Below, in pieces: positions 1 through 5,984 of a DNA stretch of 5,984 nucleotides (position 1 is its first letter; every line of letters begins with the position of its first letter). Source of the DNA: Thermoflavifilum sp. Its GTDB lineage: Bacteria > Bacteroidota > Bacteroidia > Chitinophagales > Chitinophagaceae. The position numbers and the translations under genes were made by a program. The notes below the pieces were generated by a model that was given only the letters and a program-made list of their open reading frames with translations, did not search any database and was not told the origin of the DNA. The stretch is taken from NCBI GenBank assembly GCA_019683625.1, contig JADGHY010000138.1, positions 1-5,984 on the forward strand, read 5' to 3'.

Positions 1-1260
1 CTCTACAGTTCCCCAAGGTGGATGTACATCATAACCTTCACCTGCAAAATAAAGCCTGTTGGGGAACAACTGGTGCAGGGCCTCGATGGTGTCGGTCAAT
101 CCAGGTGTAGGAAAGCTATAACTCCCGCAACTATAATATTCAGAAAACCAATCGAATATGTAAGAAGCCTCACAAATTTTGTCAAGCATTTCCCGGGTTG
201 TGCCGGCAAGTTTGCTCAAGCTCATGAGGATGAGATTGCGGGGATTACCAGATAGGGCAGAAGCATCTCCGGGAAGCCAGCCTGTGAGCATGGGTGTTTT
301 TTCCGGATGGGCTGTCCACCAGGTGGGGATGGGCTGGTTGGTGAATAAAAAACTGAGATGGGTGCCCCAGATTTCTTCCCACCAGGCCCGTTTCCACAGG
401 GTAACGATTTTCACGACGCGGCCAAAGCCCAGCCTGCACAGCAAATCTATAAGCTCATTGCCCTTGGGCCAGATATGCGGGGCTGCTGGTGAAGCTTGTT
501 GAAATACACCAGGAGGTATGGTGCATATCACCCGATTGCCCCGAAAATGAAAGATTTGACGGGTATGATCTGCGGTGAGCCAAACGCAATCTGGCTGGGA
601 AAAATCTATTTGCTTCACAAGGTATTGGAACAAAATATTGCCTCCGGCCTGCTGGTATCGTTGCAGCATGCCCTCAATCAATCGTCCATATCCGCCTTGT
701 TGGGTAGGAATACGATATTGCCGGGCTTCAGGCTGTGACCATTCGGCCCTTAGTGCCAGGACACTTACCCGAGCGGGATCAGCAGCATCGTAGCCCATGG
801 CATACTGCAACACTTGCCGGCGGAGTGAGGAAAACTGCGTGTCGGAAAAATAGCGGTCTAAAAACGCCAAGAGTGGGATATCTTCCGTTTCTGCATGCAA
901 TTTATCCCAGAATAATTGCCAATGAGCTTCAATAACTTCTTCATCTTGGGGTTGTGGTGTGCCAAGATGCAGCGAGCTCCCTTCCAGGGAAATTATGGGC
1001 AGGCCCAGACGGTTAATCCATTGAAAGGTTAGGGGTAAATGGCCATGGATAAATTCGGCTCCGGCTTCCACCCAGTATCCGGTGTGAGGATCCCGGAAGG
1101 TGTGGATGCGTCCTCCGGCGCGGTCACGGGCTTCGAGAATCAACACGTGTTGACCTGCTTCAGCCAACTCCACTCCGCATTGTAACCCGGCAGCCCCTGC
1201 CCCAATAATCAGGGTATCAAAAACTTGTGCAGATAGTCGGGAATGAGAATAAGATGCCAT
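1..1260 (-). CDS. Flavin-containing amine oxidase (MAO/polyamine oxidase family), C-terminus cut by window edge
   Basis: Reading the minus strand from the ATG at 1260 gives 420 residues without a stop, running off the left edge. The N-terminus has a Rossmann FAD-binding motif, IIGAGAAG (G20, G22, G25), then E43 for the ribose, GGR at 49-51, and GAEFIHG at 67-73, which resembles the GA-W-IHG motif of polyamine oxidases. LGFGRVVKIV at 268-277 carries K274, equivalent to the conserved flavin-proximal lysine of MAO/PAO enzymes. GSYSFPTPG near 369 and YFAGEGYDVHPPWGTVE at 404-420 form the C-terminal FAD signature, so only a few dozen residues are probably missing. The family oxidises amines or amino acids with FAD, releasing an aldehyde or imine and hydrogen peroxide. 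There is no signal peptide, so it is probably cytoplasmic. The ATG is the only in-frame one after the stop at 1333-1335. The substrate is unknown; a protoporphyrinogen- or carotenoid-type flavoprotein is a less likely alternative. Confidence 0.9.
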   Translation of the reverse strand, partial: MASYSHSRLSAQVFDTLIIGAGAAGLQCGVELAEAGQHVLILEARDRAGGRIHTFRDPHTGYWVEAGAEFIHGHLPLTFQWINRLGLPIISLEGSSLHLGTPQPQDEEVIEAHWQLFWDKLHAETEDIPLLAFLDRYFSDTQFSSLRRQVLQYAMGYDAADPARVSVLALRAEWSQPEARQYRIPTQQGGYGRLIEGMLQRYQQAGGNILFQYLVKQIDFSQPDCVWLTADHTRQIFHFRGNRVICTIPPGVFQQASPAAPHIWPKGNELIDLLCRLGFGRVVKIVTLWKRAWWEEIWGTHLSFLFTNQPIPTWWTAHPEKTPMLTGWLPGDASALSGNPRNLILMSLSKLAGTTREMLDKICEASYIFDWFSEYYSCGSYSFPTPGLTDTIEALHQLFPNRLYFAGEGYDVHPPWGTVE

Positions 1261-1316
1261 CTCACCCAAAGATAAGCCACCCCATGCATTGTCGATGGCG
1301 AAAGGTATCCGGTTAA

Positions 1317-1355
1317 GAAAAAGCAACCTGTTTCACCAGCCTTACACGCTTTTTC
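1317..1355 (-). terminator. Weak hairpin with U-rich end, possible terminator after the GH3 gene
   Basis: A perfect 8-base inverted repeat, GAAAAAGC (minus strand, 1355-1348) and GCTTTTTC (1324-1317), encloses 23 bases. Inside it a CTG/CAG pairing can extend the fold. The downstream arm ends in a T-rich run, as in an intrinsic terminator. It lies between the GH3 stop at 1384 and the amine oxidase ATG at 1260. The outer stem is mostly A-T and the loop is long, so termination may be partial or absent. It could mark the end of the GH88-GH3 transcript and separate the oxidase gene from it. Confidence 0.3.
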
Positions 1356-1383
1356 ATATCGTCTTCCAACAAAGCTGAAGGGC

Positions 1384-3735
1384 TTATCGGAGGTAAAGCC
1401 TGGTTTTCAGCCGGATATCTGCAGATGAAGCCCCCACCCAGATATCGAACCAGCCGGGTTCTACCACCCATTTATCCGCTGCATTGAGCAAGGCAAAATC
1501 ATCCCGGCTAAGGATAAAGTGTATGGTTTTGCTTTCACCGGGCTGCAGGTTTACCCGTTCAAATCCCCTTAGCTTTTCTACGTAGGTAGCTACCGAACTC
1601 AGTTCGTCATGCAGATACAGCTGGGCTATTTCGGTTCCGGCACGAGAACCGGTATTGGTGAGGGTACAGCTCACGATCAGTTGGCCTTTGGTTGTCCACT
1701 GGCTGGAATCGATTTGCAGGTGGCTGTAAGCAAATTGTGTATAGCTCAATCCATAGCCAAACGGGTAGAGCCAACCGTTGACACTGGCATTTCCGCCGGC
1801 ATCGGCAGCGGGTTTCAGGGGAAAAGAAAGGGGAATCTGCCCCACAAACTTGGGGAAAGGAATACATAGTTTGCCGCTGGGATTGTATTTTCCCATCAAT
1901 ACATCGGCCACGGCGGTACCCATTTTTTCACCCAGATACCAGCACTCTACAATGGCAGGGATATGTTGTTGAGCAAAATTGATGGTAAAAGGTTTCCCAC
2001 CCACCAGCAGTAAGACGGTGGGCTTGTGTAGGGCTGCAATCCGCCGCACCAATTCGTCTTGCATGCCGGGCAGTTTCAGGTTCACCCGTGAACGGGATTC
2101 GCCCACGGTTTGGCTGTTATCGCCCACAGCCAGGATAACCACATCGGCCTGACGGGCTATAGCAACGGCGCTATCCATCATGGCAGCCTCCATGCTATCG
2201 GGTGGGAAGTACATGATATCGCTTTCCGGAAAATGTGGATCGATATGATGACATCCTTTTGCATAGAGGACTTTGATGTTGGGAGGCAATGCGGTGGTAA
2301 TTCCTTCATAGAGGGTAGTCACATGGGTTCGCACGGGGCCATAGCGCGAGAGCAGGCTTTGCTCTTCCTGCATGTTAGGGCCGATGAGGGCAAGGGTATG
2401 GATATGTTGCAGATCGAGTGGAAGCAGATTTCCTTCGTTTTTCAGCAGCACGATTCCTTCATGGGCAGCACGCAGCGCCAGCTGCTGGCTGGCAAGGCTA
2501 TGGACAAGCGTATCAGCCGCTTCGGGATCAGGCATATAAGGCTGGTCGAACAAACCGAGCCAAAACTTCACGTAGAGCACTTCTTTCACCCGTTGATTGA
2601 CTACCGAAATAGGGATTTTTCCCTCCTTTACCCCTTTGCGGACGGCCAAAATGAAATCGGCAGGGGAGCTAAAATCAGTCCGGACGTTTAATCCTGCCTC
2701 CAGGGCCTGGCGGGTTGCATCCACCTCATCTGCTGCCACATGATATTTGGTAACCAAATCTTCCACGGCCCGGCTATCGCTCACCACATAGCCTCGAAAG
2801 CCAAATTGCTTGCGCAGGATATCAATCAGAAAATGTTTGTTGGCCACTATGGGTATGCCGTCATAATCATTATAGGATGCCATGGTACCCAGTGCGCCGG
2901 CATGTTGAAAGGCTTCCCGGAAGGCATGCAGGTAAATTTCTTCCATTTCGCGGGGAGGAACTTGGGGATCGGTACGCACCCGGCCGTCCCTGCCGCCGAT
3001 GGGAATGCTATACACGGCAAAATGCTTGCAGGTGGATACCACATGGGCCGACTGCAATCCGCTGACAGCCTGTTTACCCAATTCCCCAATCAGATAAGGG
3101 TCACAACCGTAGGTTTCTTCTGTCCGGCCCCATCGTGGATCGGAGGCCACATCCAGGATGGGCGAATACACATTGGTATAACCCAATGCCCGGGCCTCGC
3201 GTCCCGTGACCTGGCCAATGTCATAAACCAACTCTTTGTCGAACGCACAGGCCTGAGCAATCTGGGCAGGAAAATAGGTGGCCTTCATGTGGTTGAGCCC
3301 CCGGATGCCTTCGGTCGTAAAATCTACCGGGATGCCCAGCCGCGTCTGTTCCACAAAGAATCTTTGTATCTCGTTTATTGCTTGTGCATGCGCCGAGTAA
3401 GGAAAAGCATAAAGAGTATCCTTTCGCAAGCCGGTCAGTTGTTCATCTATATTGGCAATGCCATCTTTCCAGATGCTATCTTTCCAGGCGGGTGTGGGTA
3501 GCCGGTCTTGCAATACAGCTCCGTAGCCATAGAGAGTGGCCAGCTGGCAGGTTTTTTCATCCAGGTTCATTTGCCGCAGCAAATCGTCCACGCGTTTTTC
3601 AATAGGCTGGCGGGGATCTTCGTACACATCTTTTTTACCGTTTTTATTGAAATCAATCCATCCCTGATGGTAGATTGACTGAGCTTGGGAGAGGAGCACC
3701 TGCCCGATGAACAGCAAGAAAGCCAGGCGTTTCAT
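1384..3735 (-). CDS. Secreted GH3 beta-glycosidase (beta-glucosidase/beta-xylosidase type)
   Basis: This 783-residue protein has the usual length of three-domain GH3 enzymes. Residues 1-18 (MKRLAFLLFIGQVLLSQA) form a signal peptide without a lipobox, pointing to the periplasm or export. Residues 28-39 (DFNKNGKKDVYE) read as an EF-hand/dockerin-like calcium loop just before the catalytic barrel. The barrel has RWGR at 201-204, KHF at 237-239 and the predicted nucleophile D320 in YVVSDSRAV. The second domain, about 420-640, starts with the conserved EGIVLLKNEGNLLPL and contains VGESRSRVNLKLPGMQ, where E546 is the likely acid/base. YPFGYGLSYT at 657-666 leads into a fibronectin III-like C-terminal domain. 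GH3 enzymes remove single beta-linked sugars from non-reducing ends by a retaining mechanism. The gene starts 18 bases after the GH88 stop, so the two are very probably co-transcribed. Exact sugar specificity cannot be read from sequence; nucleophile motif SDS replaces the more common SDW. Confidence 0.95.
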   Translation of the reverse strand: MKRLAFLLFIGQVLLSQAQSIYHQGWIDFNKNGKKDVYEDPRQPIEKRVDDLLRQMNLDEKTCQLATLYGYGAVLQDRLPTPAWKDSIWKDGIANIDEQLTGLRKDTLYAFPYSAHAQAINEIQRFFVEQTRLGIPVDFTTEGIRGLNHMKATYFPAQIAQACAFDKELVYDIGQVTGREARALGYTNVYSPILDVASDPRWGRTEETYGCDPYLIGELGKQAVSGLQSAHVVSTCKHFAVYSIPIGGRDGRVRTDPQVPPREMEEIYLHAFREAFQHAGALGTMASYNDYDGIPIVANKHFLIDILRKQFGFRGYVVSDSRAVEDLVTKYHVAADEVDATRQALEAGLNVRTDFSSPADFILAVRKGVKEGKIPISVVNQRVKEVLYVKFWLGLFDQPYMPDPEAADTLVHSLASQQLALRAAHEGIVLLKNEGNLLPLDLQHIHTLALIGPNMQEEQSLLSRYGPVRTHVTTLYEGITTALPPNIKVLYAKGCHHIDPHFPESDIMYFPPDSMEAAMMDSAVAIARQADVVILAVGDNSQTVGESRSRVNLKLPGMQDELVRRIAALHKPTVLLLVGGKPFTINFAQQHIPAIVECWYLGEKMGTAVADVLMGKYNPSGKLCIPFPKFVGQIPLSFPLKPAADAGGNASVNGWLYPFGYGLSYTQFAYSHLQIDSSQWTTKGQLIVSCTLTNTGSRAGTEIAQLYLHDELSSVATYVEKLRGFERVNLQPGESKTIHFILSRDDFALLNAADKWVVEPGWFDIWVGASSADIRLKTRLYLR

Positions 3736-3753
3736 CTTGTACAGATTTTTAGG

Positions 3754-4944
3754 TTAAAACCAAAAATTGGGCGCATGCCCCTTGGTGACAGGATGCGAAT
3801 ATCGCCATAGTGCCTGCAGCAGATAATAATCCGCATAAATCAAAGGCACATCCATTTCTCTGTGGTGATGAGCATCTCCGGTGGCATGTTTCACCAAAAG
3901 AAAACTTCCGGAATCGGTATTCAGGTATGAAGGTGCACAAAGGCTGGCCAGCATCTGCAGGGCCCATTGTTGATAAGCATTGGCTTTTTGGGGTACGTAG
4001 TTACGCAGTTCCAGCAGGGCCGAAGCGGCGATGGCGGCAGCAGAAGCATCTTTCAATTTTCGCAGGCTATCCGGAGCGTTGAAATCCCAGGGTGGAATAC
4101 GATCTGCGTAGGCAGCAAGCTGATGGATGAAATAATCTGCCGCCTGTCGCGCATAGAACAGATAGCGTGGATTTCGGGTAAACCGATAAGCTACGGTAAG
4201 GCCATATATGGCCCATGCTTGGCCGCGCGACCAGCAGCTGCTGTCTGCATATCCCTGCCAGGTCTTGCGGGCCAAGAGTTTGCCGGTTTCCGGATCATAA
4301 TCGAGTACATGATAAGTGCTGAAATCTTTTCGGAAGCGGTAGCGCAAATCATGGTTGATATGGGAAACGGCTATCTGATAAAAGCTGCTGTCGCCGCTGA
4401 GCGCCGTGGCCCGGAAAAGCAATTCCAGGTTCATCAGGTTGTCCACAATGACGGGATAATGCCAGGGGCCACCGTCCCATGATTTAATGCAGCCTACCTG
4501 TGCATGATAACGGCTGATGAGTGACCGAGCAGCCTGAATCAGTACTTTCCGAAACGAGCTGTCTTTCGTGATTTGATAGGCTTTCTCGAACGGGATACCC
4601 ACCATAAATCCCAGATCGTGGGTATTGGTGAGGGTATCATCGGCAGCCAGGGGCAAGGTAAATCGCAAAGCCTCCTTTTTCCAGCGCGGATCACCGGTAA
4701 ACGCATACAGATACCAAAGCTTGCCCGGGAAAAATCCGGCTGTCCATCCCCGCATGCCCACGGTAATAGCTTTTTCCTTAGCCTCCTGGCTGTGCAGAAA
4801 CCGGGTGCTATCATCATATTGAGCCAGAAATGCAGCCGTTTGCTGTTCGGCTTTAGCAATAACCTGGTCAACCGGCAGGCTATCAACGGCTGGCCGGGAT
4901 ATGGCCAGCATCAGCAAGCCCAGGCTCCAGCAAAATACGGTCAT
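3754..4944 (-). CDS. GH88 unsaturated glucuronyl hydrolase, probably exported
   Basis: Residue numbers are from the ATG at 4944 (396 residues, typical for GH88). The family removes 4,5-unsaturated hexuronate from oligosaccharides left by polysaccharide lyases, by hydrating the vinyl ether rather than by ordinary glycoside hydrolysis. Key motifs are NTHDLGFM, with D110 matching Asp88 of the Bacillus enzyme, and VDNLMNLELLF, with D168 matching catalytic Asp149. SSCWSRGQAWAIYG at 235-248, DASAAAIAASALLEL at 299-313 and IYADYYLLQAL near the end complete an alpha/alpha-barrel GH88 signature; HDLGF argues against GH105. The N-terminus WSLGLLMLAIS is a short hydrophobic export segment. From the ATG it lacks the positive charges expected of a signal peptide; an in-frame TTG at 4971 would add RKK before it. 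The frame stays open up to 5094, but that start would overlap the divergent regulator. First gene of the GH88-GH3 operon. Confidence is high for family, moderate for start. Confidence 0.93.
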   Translation of the reverse strand: MTVFCWSLGLLMLAISRPAVDSLPVDQVIAKAEQQTAAFLAQYDDSTRFLHSQEAKEKAITVGMRGWTAGFFPGKLWYLYAFTGDPRWKKEALRFTLPLAADDTLTNTHDLGFMVGIPFEKAYQITKDSSFRKVLIQAARSLISRYHAQVGCIKSWDGGPWHYPVIVDNLMNLELLFRATALSGDSSFYQIAVSHINHDLRYRFRKDFSTYHVLDYDPETGKLLARKTWQGYADSSCWSRGQAWAIYGLTVAYRFTRNPRYLFYARQAADYFIHQLAAYADRIPPWDFNAPDSLRKLKDASAAAIAASALLELRNYVPQKANAYQQWALQMLASLCAPSYLNTDSGSFLLVKHATGDAHHHREMDVPLIYADYYLLQALWRYSHPVTKGHAPNFWF

Positions 4945-4968
4945 GACGCAATGTTTTTTTCTTGAAAA

Positions 4969-5000
4969 CAAAGATGAAAGAATCTGCGGGAAGCCGCAAG
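4969..5000 (-). promoter_or_regulatory. Candidate Bacteroidota-type promoter for the GH88-GH3 operon
   Basis: On the minus strand CTTG (5000-4997) and CATCTTTG (4976-4969) are separated by 20 bases. Each differs by one base from the Bacteroidota sigma factor consensus TTTG and TAnnTTTG, with the usual spacing. Transcription would begin around 4960, leaving a short A-rich leader before the ATG at 4944. The prediction fails if translation really starts at the TTG at 4971, because that codon lies within the -7 element. Confidence 0.35.
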
Positions 5001-5008
5001 GAATTTTT

Positions 5009-5024
5009 ATGCAATCGTTTCCGT
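5009..5024. promoter_or_regulatory. LacI-family operator (PurR/cre-like, CG-centred imperfect palindrome)
   Basis: The 16 bases ATGCAATCGTTTCCGT form an imperfect palindrome about a central CG at 5016-5017. They agree at 13 of 16 positions with the E. coli PurR consensus ACGCAAACGTTTGCGT. The central CpG is where the hinge-helix leucine of LacI-family proteins inserts into the minor groove, and the neighbouring regulator has that leucine (L57). The site lies between the two divergent genes, about 40 bases from the regulator ATG and 65 from the GH88 ATG, so it could control both. Binding is inferred, not shown. Confidence 0.6.
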
Positions 5025-5065
5025 GAAAAAATGTAACCAAAACGGAATTTTTGTATATTTCGCTT

Positions 5066-5984
5066 ATGGCTGAGAAAATTGATTTAAAACGCATTGCCAG
5101 GGAATTGAATCTGGCTGTTTCTACGGTATCTCGTGCCTTGCGCGATAGTTATGAAATCAGTGAAGAAACCAAACAAAAGGTATTTGCCCTGGCGCGTCAG
5201 CTGAATTATGAGCCGAATCCTTATGCCAGCAGCCTCAGGAAACAAAAAAGCAAAACCATTGGTGTGATTCTTCCTGAATTACCCAATAATTTTTTCACCC
5301 ATGTGGTAAACGGGATTGAATTTATTGCCCGGCAAAAAGAATATCATGTGTTGATCTATATTACCCACGAACGTGTAGAGCAGGAGATGGCTTTAATCAG
5401 GCATTTGCAGAGTGGGCGGGTGGATGGCGTGCTGGCTTCTATTTGTGCGGGTGCACAGGATATTGCTCATTTTCGCAGCTTGCTGCAGCATGGTATTCCA
5501 TTGGTGTTTTTTGACAGGGTATGTGAAGATGCGGGTATTCCCGTAGTCACCACCAATGATTATGAAGCCAGTTTTCAGGCCACCACCCATCTGATTCAGC
5601 AAGGATGCAGGCGATTGCATCATCTTACGCTGCCCTTGCATTTGTCTATTACCCGCAAAAGGCTGCAAGGTTTTCTGGATGCTTTGCGCCAATATCATTT
5701 GCCAATTGAGGAGTCGACTGTATTAATTGCCCATGATCTGGATACATTTTATCTGCAACTGGAGCAGATGCTTTGCAGTGCACAACCTCCTGATGGCATT
5801 TTCGCCGCAGTGGAAAAGTTGGTCTTGCTGGTCTATCATATTTGCCAGAAACGACATATCCGCATTCCCGATCAGCTGAAGGTACTGGCTTTTTCTAATC
5901 TGGAAACAGCCCCCCTGCTGGCCCCTCCGCTCACTACCATTATCCAGCCAGCATTCGAGATGGGTAAAAAAGCAGCAGAAATAT
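5066..5984 (+). CDS. LacI-family transcriptional regulator, C-terminus cut by window edge
   Basis: The open frame gives 306 residues and runs off the right edge; the family is usually about 340, so roughly 35 residues are missing. Residues 5-25 form the helix-turn-helix (DLKRIARELNLAVSTVSRAL), with recognition helix VSTVSRAL. The hinge NPYASSLRKQKS at 51-62 contains L57, the leucine that wedges into the operator's central CpG. From T64 (TIGVILPELPNNFF) a periplasmic-binding-protein-like effector domain follows, with DGVLAS at 120-125, PLVFFDRV at 145-152, TTND at 162-165, RLQGFLDAL at 199-207 and IPDQLKVLAFSN at 267-278. The effector is probably a sugar released by the divergent GH88-GH3 pair. 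The usual ligand-contacting Asp in the F-A-S-D-like motif appears as Glu (FAAVEKL, E250). The ATG at 5066 is chosen because the helix-turn-helix begins at once. It most likely represses the divergent operon and perhaps itself. Confidence 0.93.
   Translation, partial: MAEKIDLKRIARELNLAVSTVSRALRDSYEISEETKQKVFALARQLNYEPNPYASSLRKQKSKTIGVILPELPNNFFTHVVNGIEFIARQKEYHVLIYITHERVEQEMALIRHLQSGRVDGVLASICAGAQDIAHFRSLLQHGIPLVFFDRVCEDAGIPVVTTNDYEASFQATTHLIQQGCRRLHHLTLPLHLSITRKRLQGFLDALRQYHLPIEESTVLIAHDLDTFYLQLEQMLCSAQPPDGIFAAVEKLVLLVYHICQKRHIRIPDQLKVLAFSNLETAPLLAPPLTTIIQPAFEMGKKAAEI

Noticed and set aside
1313..1357. A 14-codon minus-strand frame starting MKKRVRLVKQ in the gap after GH3
   Set aside because: It is very short, coincides with the hairpin repeat and has no clear ribosome binding site. 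I could not support it as a gene or leader peptide.
2740..3501. Plus-strand open frame of 253 codons within the GH3 gene, with others at 2110-2691
   Set aside because: Both lie entirely antisense to a GH3 gene with clear catalytic motifs, and their translations show no recognisable domain. They are coding shadows.
5054..5061. TATATTTC just before the regulator ATG as a -7 promoter element
   Set aside because: It is one base off TAnnTTTG, but no TTTG lies at the right distance upstream. It is so close to the ATG that the transcript would be leaderless.
4945..5094. Extending GH88 to an ATG at 5094
   Set aside because: This would overlap the first codons of the divergent regulator and include its operator. 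The extra residues also precede the export segment, where a signal peptide should begin.
5393..5698. Minus-strand open frame of 101 codons inside the regulator gene
   Set aside because: It is antisense to the well-supported LacI-family effector domain and resembles no family I know.

Overview
The window looks like chromosomal DNA of a Bacteroidota bacterium, most plausibly a Chitinophagales/Sphingobacteriia-type glycan degrader. Three things suggest this: the LacI-type regulator has the hinge wording common in that phylum (NPYASSLRKQKSKTIGV), the GH3 enzyme belongs to the Bacteroidota-style subgroup with an N-terminal Asp/Asn-rich loop and an SDS nucleophile motif, and start codons are preceded by A-rich rather than clear Shine-Dalgarno sequence. 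The genus is inferred, not shown. Genes fill nearly the whole window, and no gene-free stretch exceeds about 125 bases.

Layout from left to right: (1) positions 1-1260, minus strand, the first 420 residues of a flavin-dependent amine/polyamine oxidase whose C-terminus lies beyond the left edge; (2) a 123-base gap with a weak hairpin that may terminate transcription; (3) 1384-3735, minus strand, a complete secreted GH3 beta-glycosidase of 783 residues; (4) an 18-base gap; (5) 3754-4944, minus strand, a complete GH88 unsaturated glucuronyl hydrolase of 396 residues (or about 405 from an upstream TTG); (6) a 121-base divergent control region with a PurR-like LacI-family operator; (7) 5066 to the right edge, plus strand, a LacI-family repressor missing only its last few dozen residues.

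The central unit is a small divergently arranged catabolic module: lacI-type regulator, then operator, then GH88-GH3 operon. The likely chemistry is downstream processing of an acidic polysaccharide. A polysaccharide lyase encoded elsewhere would leave a 4,5-unsaturated uronate at the non-reducing end, GH88 would remove it, and GH3 would then release the newly exposed beta-linked sugar. No SusC/SusD pair, lyase, sulfatase or transporter lies in the window, so the polymer cannot be named. The amine oxidase is on the same strand, but its functional link to the module is unproven.

I found no RNA genes, CRISPR array, insertion sequence or attachment site. Nothing here is clearly a new system. The points most worth following up are the operator, the start of GH88, and the variant residues in the GH3 active site and in the regulator's effector pocket.
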